DNA of 52,927 bases. Origin: Candidatus Beckwithbacteria bacterium. Its GTDB lineage: Bacteria; Patescibacteriota; Microgenomatia; UBA1400; CG1-02-47-37. Position numbers and translations under genes: made by a program. The notes beneath the pieces were generated by a model. That model made no database searches and had not been told where the DNA came from. It worked only from the letters and a program-made list of their open reading frames with translations. Below are positions 14,144 through 22,856 of the stretch, in pieces (within the stretch, counting starts at the first letter, position 1; each line of letters starts with the position of its first letter). The DNA lies in assembly GCA_026397255.1 (NCBI GenBank), contig JAPLVF010000006.1, forward strand, positions 1 to 52,927, given 5' to 3'.

Positions 14144-15049
14144 ATGGAAAATAGGTTGGTTTTGATTGACGGACACGCAATGGTATTTAGGGCGTATTAT
14201 GCATTTCCGGCAACTTTAACTGACAAAGAGGGAAAACAGATTAATGCTGTTTATGGGTTTTCCTCGATGCTTCTGACGATTATTAAAGAACTGCATCCGG
14301 AATATATGGCAGTGGCATTTGATATGGATAAGCCGACTTTCCGGCATTTGGAGTTTGTCGGCTATAAAGCCCAGCGGCCGGAAGTGGATGTCGAGTTAAC
14401 TGATCAGCTGGAGGGGGTGAAAGAAGTGGTGAGGGCTTTAAATATTCCGATTTTTGAGGTCGAGGGGTTTGAGGGAGATGATGTGATTGGGACGCTGGCT
14501 GTTCAGGCCAGCAAGACAGAGGGGATTAAGGAAACAGTGATTGTGACCGGAGATAAAGACGCGCTGCAGCTCGTGGATGACGGGAAGGTCCTGGTTTATA
14601 TTCCTGCCAGGGGAAAAATCCCGGCCAAAATTTATGACGAAGCGGCAGTGGAAGCAAAAATGGGAGTAGAGCCGGAGCAGGTAACAGACTTAAAAGCGTT
14701 GATGGGTGATGCCTCGGATAATATTAAGGGGGTAGTAGGAGTCGGGCCGAAAACAGCGGTGGAGCTGGTTAAAAAATACGGGACAGTGGAAAAAATTTAT
14801 GAACACATTGAAGAGTTGCCGGGGAAATTAAAACAGAGGATGACTGATGGTTTTGAAGAAGCGCACAGGAGTAAGCATTTGGTGACGATTGTAACTGACG
14901 TGCCGATCACATTGGATTTAGAGGCTTGCCGGATTTGCGACTATAATCAGAAACAAGCGGCTCAATTATTTGAAAAGTGGAATTTTAAGTCACTGATTAA
15001 AAAATTACCAACAGAAGATCATCCAAAAAACCAATTAGACTTGTTTTAG
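14144..15049 (+). CDS. 5'-3' exonuclease (Pol I N-terminal/FEN-type)
   Basis: A 301-residue stand-alone flap nuclease. LIDGHAMVFRAYYAF opens the PIN-like domain, VAFDMD follows, EGFEGDDVIGTLA (about 103-115) carries the central acidic metal ligands, TGDKDALQL comes next, and the H3TH segment GVVGVGPKTAVEL (about 196-208) binds DNA. It corresponds to the N-terminal exonuclease of DNA polymerase I without the polymerase, and would remove RNA primers or flaps. Confidence 0.9.
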   Translation: MENRLVLIDGHAMVFRAYYAFPATLTDKEGKQINAVYGFSSMLLTIIKELHPEYMAVAFDMDKPTFRHLEFVGYKAQRPEVDVELTDQLEGVKEVVRALNIPIFEVEGFEGDDVIGTLAVQASKTEGIKETVIVTGDKDALQLVDDGKVLVYIPARGKIPAKIYDEAAVEAKMGVEPEQVTDLKALMGDASDNIKGVVGVGPKTAVELVKKYGTVEKIYEHIEELPGKLKQRMTDGFEEAHRSKHLVTIVTDVPITLDLEACRICDYNQKQAAQLFEKWNFKSLIKKLPTEDHPKNQLDLF

Positions 15050-15051
15050 TT

Positions 15052-16158
15052 ATGATAAAAGTTGCCTTAGTGCATGATTATTTAAATGAGTTTGGGGGAG
15101 CGGAAAGAGTTTTGCTGGCTCTATCCGAGATTTGGCCGGAAGCGCCGATTTATACGGCGTTTTGCCGGAAAGATTCGGAAAGCTATAGGCGGTTTAAGGG
15201 CAAAAAAATTATTACTTCCTGGGCGCAAAAAATACCTTGGTTTAAAGAAAAACTTTATTCGCCTTTGCGGTTTTTAGCACCAAAGATATGGGGTAGTTTT
15301 GAAAAACAACTGGCAGACCATGACATAGTTATTAGTTCAAGCAGTTGGTATATCACTAAAGGTTTTAATGATATCTGCTACTGTCACACGCCGCCGCGGT
15401 GGCTGTATGGCTATAAAACCAGCCAGGATTGGCAGAGGTTTTGGTTGGTGAGAGTGTATGCCACAATTGTCGGTTACTTTATGCGGCATTATGATTTCCA
15501 ACAGGCGCAAAAAGTGAAATATTTTATTGCTAATAGCAAGGAGACGAAGCGGAGGATAGAGAAGTTTTACAGGAGAGAAAGTGTGGTGATATACCCGCCA
15601 ATAGATTTGCCCCACTTCGCCAAAGGCTACGCTGGGGCTAAACGGGATTACTATTTAATAGTATCTCGTTTAGTGGGGAGCAAGGGAATTGAACTAGGGG
15701 TTGAGGCGGCAAAAAAGTTGGGGTTTAAATTAAAGATTGTAGGGGAAGGGCCTTTAAAAATCGAACCTGAAAAAAATATTCAAGTATTAGGCCAGGTGAA
15801 TGATCAAGAATTGGGAAGACTTTACAGCGGGGCGAAGGCATTTTTGGCTTTAGCAAAAGACGAAGATTTCGGGATTACGCCGCTGGAGGCGATGGCCTGC
15901 GGTACGCCGGTAATTGCTTTTAACGGCGGAGGTTATAAAGAAACAGTGGTTGACCCCACTTCGCGCAAGGCTTCGCGGGGCGCAGGGGCAACGGGGTTAT
16001 TTTTCGACGATTATTCGGTGAAATCTTTGATGCAGGCGATTAAAAAATTTGAGAAAATGAAGTTCAAGCAGGAAGATTGTTTTGAGCAGGCGAAAAAGTT
16101 TAATAAGGAAAGATTTAAACAAGAAATTAGGGAATTTGTTGAGAGTAAGTTAAAATAG
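15052..16158 (+). CDS. family 4 glycosyltransferase
   Basis: A 368-residue GT-B fold enzyme. It opens with VALVHDYLNEFGGAERV and has the C-terminal lobe motif EDFGITPLEAMACGTPVIA (E-x7-E type), typical of retaining GT4 enzymes that build cell-surface polysaccharide or lipid-linked sugars. Two family C palindromes are embedded in frame: one gives residues about 187-196 (before the YYLIVSRLV strand), the other about 301-310 (after YKETVVD). Both fall in loops. It lies before an ABC-2 exporter pair, which suggests a surface-glycan role. Confidence 0.88.
   Translation: MIKVALVHDYLNEFGGAERVLLALSEIWPEAPIYTAFCRKDSESYRRFKGKKIITSWAQKIPWFKEKLYSPLRFLAPKIWGSFEKQLADHDIVISSSSWYITKGFNDICYCHTPPRWLYGYKTSQDWQRFWLVRVYATIVGYFMRHYDFQQAQKVKYFIANSKETKRRIEKFYRRESVVIYPPIDLPHFAKGYAGAKRDYYLIVSRLVGSKGIELGVEAAKKLGFKLKIVGEGPLKIEPEKNIQVLGQVNDQELGRLYSGAKAFLALAKDEDFGITPLEAMACGTPVIAFNGGGYKETVVDPTSRKASRGAGATGLFFDDYSVKSLMQAIKKFEKMKFKQEDCFEQAKKFNKERFKQEIREFVESKLK
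15610..15637 (+). repeat. family C palindrome, in frame in the glycosyltransferase
   Basis: 28 nt, CCCC...GGGG outer arms with core TTCGCCAAAGGCTACG. Read as PHFAKGYAG. Confidence 0.8.
15954..15980 (+). repeat. second family C palindrome in the glycosyltransferase
   Basis: 27 nt, CCCCACTTCGCG...CGCGGGG. Read in a different frame from the first copy (PTSRKASRG). Confidence 0.8.
16151..16156 (+). promoter_or_regulatory. -10 TAAAAT, leaderless start for 16163
   Basis: TAAAAT ends 6 nt before the ATG; the 14-nt string TAAAATAGCTTCAT recurs at 49922 before mnmA. Confidence 0.6.
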
Positions 16159-16162
16159 CTTC

Positions 16163-17020
16163 ATGGGAAAAGTGGTTTTGGAAGTGAAAAATTTAACCAA
16201 AGTTTTTGGCGGCCGGAAACGGCCGACGGTGGCCGTGGACCACATTTCCTTTAAAATTAATGAAGGTGAGATTGTGGGATTTTTAGGTCCAAACGGAGCG
16301 GGAAAAACTACGACCATTCAGATGTTGTTAGGAACGACCTCTAAAACTTCGGGCCAGATTAAATATTTCGGCAAAGAGTTTGAGAAAAATAGATCAGAAA
16401 TTATGCAGCAAGTTAATTATGCTTCGGCCTATATCCGTCTGCCTTGGAGAATGACGGTTTGGGAAAATTTGATGGTTTATGCCAAGATGTACGGAGTAAA
16501 AAATCCAAGAGAAAGGGTTAAGTTGGTATTGGAGCTTTTTAGGATGAGTAAATATACGAATAAAGGTTTTAATACGCTTAGTTCCGGCCAGATAACGCGG
16601 GTGATGTTGGCAAAAGCGATGATTAATTTCCCTAAACTACTGTTATTGGATGAGCCGACGGCGAGTTTGGACCCGGAAGTGGCTGATAAAGTCCGGAAGT
16701 TTTTATTGAGGCAGCAGGAAAAATATAATGTGTCGATATTATTTACTTCGCATAATATGGCAGAGGTAACAGAGGTATGTGACAGGGTAATTTTTTTGAG
16801 AAAAGGTAAAATTGTGGCAGAAGATACACCCAAAGGTTTAGCCAGAAGAATTAAAATTTGTACTCTGCGCTACCGAGTAGGGGATAAAGAAACAGAGGTA
16901 AAAATTAATGAAGAAGAGATTGCCTCGTTTTTGAATGATTTGGCCAAGCGCGAGATTAAATATGACGAGATCAGCATTGACAAGCCGACATTAGAAGATT
17001 TCTTTTTATCACAACTATGA
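16163..17020 (+). CDS. ABC transporter ATP-binding protein
   Basis: A 285-residue ATPase of an ABC-2 type exporter. Walker A is GPNGAGKTT (about 43-51), signature LSSGQ (about 141-145), Walker B LLLLDEPTASLD (about 161-172), and the switch His is in TSHNMAE. A C-terminal extension of about 70 residues follows. It pairs with the permease encoded next (ATGA overlap) and could export a glycan or lipid made with the upstream glycosyltransferase, or a drug. Confidence 0.93.
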   Translation: MGKVVLEVKNLTKVFGGRKRPTVAVDHISFKINEGEIVGFLGPNGAGKTTTIQMLLGTTSKTSGQIKYFGKEFEKNRSEIMQQVNYASAYIRLPWRMTVWENLMVYAKMYGVKNPRERVKLVLELFRMSKYTNKGFNTLSSGQITRVMLAKAMINFPKLLLLDEPTASLDPEVADKVRKFLLRQQEKYNVSILFTSHNMAEVTEVCDRVIFLRKGKIVAEDTPKGLARRIKICTLRYRVGDKETEVKINEEEIASFLNDLAKREIKYDEISIDKPTLEDFFLSQL

Positions 17021-17805
17021 ACAGAGGTAGAATCAACGCTGTCATCTGGAGGCATTTATATAATTTCCGGCACAGTCTGGACCGGCTGGCGGATAGTTTT
17101 TATTGGCCGGCAGTAGATATTTTGCTTTGGGGATTAACCAGTGTTTATATTCAAAAATCCGGCGCAAATGTATCGCAGATTGTGCTAATGATTTTATCCG
17201 GATTGGTGCTGTGGATGGTTGTTTGGCGCAGCCAATATGAGATTACGATTAATTTGTTGGAAGAGCTGTGGAGTAGTAATTTAGTGAATTTATTCTCGAC
17301 GCCATTAAAGGTGAGCGAATGGATTGTGGCGGTGGTAATTTTGGGCTTAATGAAGATGGTAACAACAATTAGTTTTGCGACGTTATTAATTTGGTTACTG
17401 TATAAAATTAATGTTTTGTCAGGATTGGGATGGTTACTGTTGCCATACATGGCACTTTTGTTAATGTTTGGCTGGGTGGCGGGATTTTTGGTGGCTGGAT
17501 TAATTCTTCGGTTTGGGATGAGAATTCAGGCTTTGGCCTGGATGGCGATTTATGTTTTGTCGCCGTTTTCGGCGGTGTTTTACCCTTTGTCAGTTTTGCC
17601 GGTTTGGGCGCAAAAAATAGCGGCTTGGGTGCCGACCAGTTATATTTTTGAGGGGATGAGGGCAGTTTTATCTGGAGGGCAGATAGAGATGACAGGTTTA
17701 ATCAAAAGCGCAGTTTTAACTACGGTTTATTTACTGCTATCAATTTGGTTTTTCTTTCTTTGTTTTAAGGAGTCGAAAAAAATCGGTTTAGCGAGATTGG
17801 AGTAA
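17017..17805 (+). CDS. ABC-2 type transporter permease
   Basis: A 262-residue membrane protein with six predicted membrane segments, including WPAVDILLWGLTSVY, two long hydrophobic stretches around residues 100-165, and SAVFYPLSVLPVWAQKIA, the family's conserved region before the last segments. It overlaps the ATPase gene by 4 bases and forms the transmembrane half of that exporter. Confidence 0.88.
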   Translation: MNRGRINAVIWRHLYNFRHSLDRLADSFYWPAVDILLWGLTSVYIQKSGANVSQIVLMILSGLVLWMVVWRSQYEITINLLEELWSSNLVNLFSTPLKVSEWIVAVVILGLMKMVTTISFATLLIWLLYKINVLSGLGWLLLPYMALLLMFGWVAGFLVAGLILRFGMRIQALAWMAIYVLSPFSAVFYPLSVLPVWAQKIAAWVPTSYIFEGMRAVLSGGQIEMTGLIKSAVLTTVYLLLSIWFFFLCFKESKKIGLARLE

Positions 17806-17806
17806 G

Positions 17807-18592
17807 ATGCCTGAGCTTCCAGAGGTAGAGACAATCAGACGACAATTAAATGCTGTTTTGGTGGGGCAGAGGATAAAAGGCCTTACCGCCTTCGCCAAGG
17901 CTTCGGCGGTCGAAGCAAGTGTTATCGGCAAGAAAATTTTAGGCGTGAGACGGAAAGCAAAAATGATAATTATTGAGTTAAGCGGAGGAGTAAGTTTGTT
18001 GATCCATTTAAAGATGACTGGCCAGTTAATTTATAATGGCCAGAAAAATAAATATACGCGGGCCATTTTTGAATTAGATAAGGGGAAACTGTTGTTTAAT
18101 GATTTGCGACGGTTTGGGTGGATAAAAGTCATTAAGAATAAAGATTTAAGATTAATGATTAACGATTTACCGCCGGATGTGGTGGACAAAGAGTTCACCC
18201 TGAACTATTTAAGAAAGATACTTAAAAGTTCAGGGCAGGCTGTAAAAATCGTATTAATGGATCAGAAAAAAATGGGAGGAATCGGGAATATTTATGCTAA
18301 TGAAAGTTTGTATTGTGCCAAAATTGATCCGCGAATCCCAGCAAAAAAAGTTAAAAAAATTAAAGAGCTGCACCAATACACAATAAAGGTAATTAATCAG
18401 GGAATAAAGTATGGCGGGTCGACGGCTTCCGATGAAAATTATGTTAACGCTTTAGGCAAAGGCGGGCATTATCAGGAACACTTTTTGGTTTATGAGCGAG
18501 AAGGGAAAAAATGTTCCAGGTGTGGCAGTGAGATAAAAAAGATAAAATTAGGGGGAAGAGGGACGTATTATTGCCCAGGTTGCCAGAAATGA
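17807..18592 (+). CDS. mutM: formamidopyrimidine-DNA glycosylase
   Basis: A 261-residue Fpg/MutM. It begins MPELPEVETIRR, with Pro2 and Glu3 catalytic; has the conserved LIHLKMTGQL, the helix-two-turn-helix region MGGIGNIYANE, and a C-terminal zinc finger with Cys pairs CSRC and CPGC. It excises 8-oxoguanine and related oxidised purines. Two palindromes lie in frame: a family C copy encoding TAFAKASAV (about 27-35) and a CCCTGAAC...GTTCAGGG element (about 131-143). It overlaps recF by 4 bases. Confidence 0.95.
   Translation: MPELPEVETIRRQLNAVLVGQRIKGLTAFAKASAVEASVIGKKILGVRRKAKMIIIELSGGVSLLIHLKMTGQLIYNGQKNKYTRAIFELDKGKLLFNDLRRFGWIKVIKNKDLRLMINDLPPDVVDKEFTLNYLRKILKSSGQAVKIVLMDQKKMGGIGNIYANESLYCAKIDPRIPAKKVKKIKELHQYTIKVINQGIKYGGSTASDENYVNALGKGGHYQEHFLVYEREGKKCSRCGSEIKKIKLGGRGTYYCPGCQK
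17885..17910 (+). repeat. family C palindrome, in frame in mutM
   Basis: 26 nt, ACCGCC...GGCGGT around TTCGCCAAGGCTTC. Confidence 0.75.
18198..18235 (+). repeat. family D palindrome in mutM
   Basis: 38 nt. CCCTGAAC pairs with GTTCAGGG, and TTAAG inside pairs with CTTAA. Shares the CCCTGAAC/GTTCAGGGCA ends with the copy at 30173 in the ligase. Confidence 0.7.
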
Positions 18593-19608
18593 ATTTACAA
18601 AACTTAAGTTTACAAAATTTCCGGAATTATAAAAAGAGAGCGTTTGCGTTTGGAGAAAAGACAACGGTAATCAGCGGGGACAATAGTGTCGGGAAGAGTA
18701 ATATTTTGGAAGCGATTTTTTTATTGGCGGCGGGGAAAAGTTTTCGGGCAGAGAAAGACGAAGAAATGATTTTATACGGTCAGGAGTTTGGAAGAGTGAC
18801 TGGGCAGGCGGGAGAGACAGAATTAGCGGTTTTTTTGTCCAAACCAAAAAGGTTTTTTGTGAATGATGTAGCGAAGCGGAAGATGGATTTTGTGGGAAAC
18901 TTCCGGTGTGTTTTATTTCGGCCGGAAGACATTGATTTAGTGCTGGGGTCGCCAAGCCTAAGACGGGAATATCTAAACTTTGTCTTAGAGCAAGTTGACC
19001 GGGAATACCGACGCTGTCATTTGTCTTATCAAAAAGGCGTCAGGCAGAGGAACAGGCTTTTAGAAAAAATTCGAGAGGGCGAGGGAAACAGACGGCAGTT
19101 AATATTTTGGGACCAGCTGTTAATAAGAAATGGGGACGTAATTAGTCAAAAGAGAGAGGAGTTTATAAATTTTATCAATGCAAAACTGGCGGCAGATAGT
19201 TTAAATTTATCTTTAGTTTATGATAAAAGCGTGATTTCGGAAGGCCGATTAAAACATTATACTGCAAATGAAATAGCGGCCGGAAAAACGTTGGTCGGGC
19301 CGCATAGGGATGATTTTAAGTTTATTATGCAAAGAAAAGGGAAAGCCGCTAAAGATTTAAGTATTTACGGTTCAAGGGGAGAGCAGAGAATGGCGGTCTT
19401 AGGAGTAAAAGTAAACGAACTGGAGTTTATTGAAGCCAAAACTGGAGAAAGACCGGTTTTGTTATTGGACGATATTTTTTCCGAGCTGGACCATGACCAT
19501 CGGGAAGAAGTGTTTAAGCTCTTGGAAAAACAGCAAACAATTATGACAACGGCGGATGAGCATTTGATACCGAAAAGACTGAAAACTTTAGATATAATTA
19601 AATTATGA
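18589..19608 (+). CDS. recF: DNA replication and repair protein RecF
   Basis: An SMC-like ATPase of 339 residues from the ATG at 18589, which forms an ATGA overlap with mutM; a longer in-frame start at 18571 is less likely. MNLQNLSLQNFRNY opens the protein, Walker A is GDNSVGKSN, the signature region is YGSRGEQRM, and Walker B with D-loop is LLLDDIFSELD. It loads RecA at gaps through RecOR. Its stop overlaps eno (ATGA). Confidence 0.93.
   Translation: MNLQNLSLQNFRNYKKRAFAFGEKTTVISGDNSVGKSNILEAIFLLAAGKSFRAEKDEEMILYGQEFGRVTGQAGETELAVFLSKPKRFFVNDVAKRKMDFVGNFRCVLFRPEDIDLVLGSPSLRREYLNFVLEQVDREYRRCHLSYQKGVRQRNRLLEKIREGEGNRRQLIFWDQLLIRNGDVISQKREEFINFINAKLAADSLNLSLVYDKSVISEGRLKHYTANEIAAGKTLVGPHRDDFKFIMQRKGKAAKDLSIYGSRGEQRMAVLGVKVNELEFIEAKTGERPVLLLDDIFSELDHDHREEVFKLLEKQQTIMTTADEHLIPKRLKTLDIIKL
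19593..19598 (+). promoter_or_regulatory. -10 TATAAT, leaderless start for eno
   Basis: TATAAT within the end of recF, ending 6 nt before the eno ATG at 19605. Confidence 0.6.
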
Positions 19609-20840
19609 CGAAAATTAAAAAAGTCGAAGCCAGGGAAATTTTGGATTCTAAAGGCACACCGACCGTAGAAGTAAAAGTGGTATTGGAAAACGGTCTTACG
19701 GCCACGGCGGCGGTAGCGTCAGGTGCTTCGACCGGTAGCGCGGAAGCTTGCGAGCTAAGAGATGGGGATTCCACGCGATATTTTGGCAAAGGCGTCTTAA
19801 AAGCAGTGAAAAATATTAACACGGAAATTAATGATTTATTAGTGGATCAAGAGGTGACAGATCAGGAAAAGATTGACGAAATGATGATTAAGTTAGACCC
19901 CACTCCGCAAAAAGCTACGCTAGGGGCTAACGCGGTAGTTGGTGTTTCCATGGCGGTTTGCCGGGCGGCAGCTTTAAGCTTAAACCTACCTTTGTATAAA
20001 TATTTTGGGCAATTAAGCGGCAATAAAAAGCTGAAGATGCCGCAGCCGCAGATTTTAGTGCTGGAGGGCGGTAAGCACGGCAACTGGTCAACCGATTGCC
20101 AGGAATTTATGGTCCTACCCAAGCTAGAAAAATTCGGCAATTTTAGCGAAATGTTAAGGGTGGGAACAGAAATTTTCAGCGCTTTAGGAAAATTTTTAAA
20201 TGAAAAAGGCTACAGCGTCGGCGTGGGATTTGAGGGGGCGTATATGCCAAGAGAAATAAAGGGAAATGAGGAGGCATTGGAATTAATAGTGGAGGCAATT
20301 AAAGCGGCCGGATTTAAGCCGGGCGAAGAAGTGGTACTCGGAATTGACGGGGCGGCCAGCGAGTGGTTTAAAGACGGCAAATACCGTGATTTAAGTCCGG
20401 AAGAATGGACAGAGAAAATTATCAGGTGGACAAAAAAATACCCGATTTGGTCTTTGGAAGACATGTACGAAGAAGAGAGTTGGCAGGATTGGACGGATTT
20501 GACGGCGAAAGTTGGCAACTGGCTACAAGTTATCGGCGACGATCTATTAACGACGAATGTTGAGAGGATTAAAAAAGCGATTAAGTTAAAGGCCTGTAAT
20601 AGTGTCTTGATTAAGTTAAACCAAATAGGAACAGTAACGGAAACTTTAGAGGCAATTAGATTAGCAATAGACAATAAAATGGCGACGATTGTGTCCCACC
20701 GGGGAGGGGAAACCAACGATGATATGATTGCTGATTTGGTGGTCGGCGCCGGTTGTGAACAGTCTAAATTCGGCGCTCCGTGCCGAGGGGAAAGAATTGC
20801 TAAATACAACCGGTTGTTGGAAATCGAGAGGGAAATATGA
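19605..20840 (+). CDS. eno: enolase
   Basis: A 411-residue enolase, about 20 residues shorter than usual and divergent. The N-domain has EILDSKGTPTVEV and ASGASTGSAEACELRDGD. In the barrel, catalytic or metal residues are kept in QEFM (Glu), GFEGAYMP (Glu), GIDGAASEW (Asp), LEDMYEE (Glu), GDDLLTTN (Asp), SVLIKLNQIGT (Lys) and SHRGGETND. The usual GGxHADNNVDIQEFM reads GGKHGNWSTDCQEFM. It converts 2-phosphoglycerate to phosphoenolpyruvate. A family C palindrome codes for residues about 98-108 (DPTPQKATLG) without changing length relative to typical enolases. Confidence 0.92.
   Translation: MTKIKKVEAREILDSKGTPTVEVKVVLENGLTATAAVASGASTGSAEACELRDGDSTRYFGKGVLKAVKNINTEINDLLVDQEVTDQEKIDEMMIKLDPTPQKATLGANAVVGVSMAVCRAAALSLNLPLYKYFGQLSGNKKLKMPQPQILVLEGGKHGNWSTDCQEFMVLPKLEKFGNFSEMLRVGTEIFSALGKFLNEKGYSVGVGFEGAYMPREIKGNEEALELIVEAIKAAGFKPGEEVVLGIDGAASEWFKDGKYRDLSPEEWTEKIIRWTKKYPIWSLEDMYEEESWQDWTDLTAKVGNWLQVIGDDLLTTNVERIKKAIKLKACNSVLIKLNQIGTVTETLEAIRLAIDNKMATIVSHRGGETNDDMIADLVVGAGCEQSKFGAPCRGERIAKYNRLLEIEREI
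19898..19926 (+). repeat. family C palindrome, in frame in eno
   Basis: 29 nt, CCCCACTCCGC...GCTAGGGG, close to the glycosyltransferase copy at 15610. It replaces rather than adds residues. Confidence 0.65.
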
Positions 20841-21439
20841 TTAAAGCCGTGATTTTTGATGCCGGAGGGGTTTTATGCGATTGGGAAACAATCTGTAGGA
20901 AATTTGCTGAAGAAATAAACGTTGATTATAAAAAATTTATGGAAGTTTATTTAAAGCATTCTTTTGATCCGGAATTTGGTTCAGATATTGGGCAGATGAC
21001 AGCAGATGAATTTTTTAAAAAAATAACTCTGGAGTTAGGCGTGCCGGAAAAAGCCTTAGATTGGCGGAAGAGGTTTGTGCCGGGGTTTAAACGGATCGAG
21101 CCAACTTATAAATTATTAGATGAATTAAAGGGGAAATTTCGGTTAGGGATGCTGACAAATTCCAAGATTGGTTTGTGGGATGAGTGGGAGAGTATCGGAC
21201 ATTTTAAGGACTACTTTGAGGTAATTATGGATTCATCGACAGTACATTTATTAAAGCCGGACCCAGAAATGTTTAACCTGCTTTGCCAAAGATTAAATCT
21301 GAAGACGGAAGAATGTTTATTTATTGACGACGACAGTAAAAATACCGGGGCGGCGGAGAAATTTGGATTTAAAACAGTGCATTTTACTGAGCCGGAAGTA
21401 TCGGTGGCGGCTATCAAAAATGTTTTGGGAATAGAGTAA
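20837..21439 (+). CDS. HAD-superfamily hydrolase
   Basis: A 200-residue haloacid-dehalogenase-like phosphatase. Motif I is FDAGGVLCDW (about 7-16), where the second Asp is replaced by Gly, as in HAD-IA relatives with a GGV motif. Motif II is LTNSK, and motif IV is FIDDDSKN (about 160-167). The cap lies between motifs I and II. The substrate cannot be told. ATGA overlap with eno suggests one operon. Confidence 0.85.
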   Translation: MIKAVIFDAGGVLCDWETICRKFAEEINVDYKKFMEVYLKHSFDPEFGSDIGQMTADEFFKKITLELGVPEKALDWRKRFVPGFKRIEPTYKLLDELKGKFRLGMLTNSKIGLWDEWESIGHFKDYFEVIMDSSTVHLLKPDPEMFNLLCQRLNLKTEECLFIDDDSKNTGAAEKFGFKTVHFTEPEVSVAAIKNVLGIE

Positions 21440-21442
21440 AAT
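21437..21442 (+). promoter_or_regulatory. -10 TAAAAT, leaderless start for 21449
   Basis: Ends 6 nt before the ATG; overlaps the stop of the HAD gene. Confidence 0.55.
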
Positions 21443-21448
21443 ACAGAT

Positions 21449-22234
21449 ATGGAACAGTTTAACCAGAAAGTCTTGAAACAGCTTTATCGGCCGCCAAAGG
21501 ATTCGCATAAGGGGCAGAACGGGAAACTGTTGGTAATCGGCGGCAGCAATCTTTTCCATAGCGCGTCGATGTGGAGCTTAGAAGTGGCGTCCAGAATCGT
21601 GGATATGGTGTTTTACTCATCTGTGCCGGTGAACGAGGCAATTGTCAAAAAACAGAAAGAAAGATTTCAAAATGGGATTATCGTGCCTAGAGGGAAAATT
21701 GACGAATATATTAACGAGTCAGATTGTATTTTAATCGGTCCAGGGATGGAAAGGGGACAAGAGACAAAAGAGAAAACTAATCAGTTGCTGAAGCGTCACC
21801 AAAATAAGAAATGGGTGATTGATGGCGGGGCGTTGCAGGTGATGGACAAAAATTTATTAAACAAAAATATGATAATTACACCGCATCATCAGGAATATAA
21901 ATTATTATTTGGCGAGGAAAAAATTGAAGTAATGGCGAAAAAACATAAGTGCACGATTGTGTTAAAGGGAAGGGAAGATGTGATTTGTAATTCGAAGCAG
22001 TGTTTAATTAATCAAACCGGCAATGAAGGAATGACTAAAGGGGGAACAGGGGATGTCTTGGCGGGTTTAATTGCGGCCTTGTATTGTAAAAATGAGGCGT
22101 TTTTGGCGGCGAGCTGTGGAACTTATTTAAATGGTTTGGCGGGAGATCGGCTGTACGCCAAGATTGGTCCTTATTTTAACACGAGCGATTTAGTCAGAGA
22201 GATTCCGAGGGTGATGGGGGAGGTAATAAGCTAG
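21449..22234 (+). CDS. nnrD: ADP-dependent NAD(P)H-hydrate dehydratase
   Basis: A 261-residue ribokinase-like enzyme equal to the C-terminal half of YjeF. Motifs are RPPKDSHKGQNGKLLVIGGS at the start, ILIGPGMERG, ITPHHQEYKLLFG and the nucleotide-binding GMTKGGTGDVLAG (about 194-206). It repairs damaged NADHX/NADPHX at the expense of ADP. The epimerase half is absent. Its 3' end overlaps the convergent gene by 41 bases. Confidence 0.9.
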   Translation: MEQFNQKVLKQLYRPPKDSHKGQNGKLLVIGGSNLFHSASMWSLEVASRIVDMVFYSSVPVNEAIVKKQKERFQNGIIVPRGKIDEYINESDCILIGPGMERGQETKEKTNQLLKRHQNKKWVIDGGALQVMDKNLLNKNMIITPHHQEYKLLFGEEKIEVMAKKHKCTIVLKGREDVICNSKQCLINQTGNEGMTKGGTGDVLAGLIAALYCKNEAFLAASCGTYLNGLAGDRLYAKIGPYFNTSDLVREIPRVMGEVIS

Positions 22235-22763
22235 CGTATTTTTCTCTAAATTCTTGGGGAAGATGACGTGCGCCAACTACTTGATCTTCAGGTTTCGCCA
22301 CTAAAATTGTTCCGTCAGCTTCAAACGGGGGAACACAGATTTCAATTACTTCCAGGCCGCTTTCACTGGCAATCCAGCTACCAGTCCAACCTTGGCCGTA
22401 GGTGACTAGTTGGGGTTCGTCTTTTTCACCATTAAATTCATAACAAACGGTTTCTCCATCAGGACTAAGACCTAACCAGTAACCCTGGCCTTTAATCACT
22501 GATTCAATGAAAATTCTTGGACCGGTCCAGTGTTGAATAGGGGTAGAATGATTAGGTTCGATGGTAATTAAAGCTGCATCCATTTGTTCATTAGCTTCTG
22601 GATCGGTAAATTTAATCACTTCACAAACGACACCAGTGCTGCCGGGAACATCATCAAGGCCAGCCTTTCGAGTTTCGTAAGATTTGTCGCCAAGTTGAAT
22701 AGTATTTTGACCAGCTATTTTTAAGATTTCTTGACGAAGACCTTGAGTTTCCGTGTTGATCAT
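22194..22763 (-). CDS. hypothetical protein, possible cupin-like
   Basis: A 189-residue soluble protein not clearly recognised. A central stretch, ALITIEPNHSTPIQHW followed by FIESVIKGQGYWLGL, resembles the strands of a small cupin barrel, including a His after TPIQ, but the metal ligands cannot be confirmed. The C-terminus ends PPPSPSESL and overlaps the convergent dehydratase gene by 41 bases. A TATAAT box (22771-22776, minus strand) ends 7 nt before the ATG, so it is probably transcribed leaderless. Confidence 0.6.
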   Translation of the reverse strand: MINTETQGLRQEILKIAGQNTIQLGDKSYETRKAGLDDVPGSTGVVCEVIKFTDPEANEQMDAALITIEPNHSTPIQHWTGPRIFIESVIKGQGYWLGLSPDGETVCYEFNGEKDEPQLVTYGQGWTGSWIASESGLEVIEICVPPFEADGTILVAKPEDQVVGARHLPQEFREKYASLLPPPSPSESL

Positions 22764-22770
22764 AAGAGAA

Positions 22771-22776
22771 ATTATA
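22771..22776 (-). promoter_or_regulatory. -10 TATAAT, leaderless start for the 22763 gene
   Basis: Minus-strand TATAAT ending 7 nt before the ATG at 22763. Confidence 0.6.
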
Positions 22777-22844
22777 CAAGTAAAATTTACTAAAAGTCAA
22801 TATTATAGGTTTGATTATTTTTCCCCATAAACTGACAGCAGTTA

Positions 22845-22850
22845 TATACT
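22845..22850 (+). promoter_or_regulatory. -10 TATACT, leaderless start for 22857
   Basis: Ends 6 nt before the ATG at 22857, divergent from the preceding promoter. Confidence 0.6.
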
Positions 22851-22856
22851 ACAACT

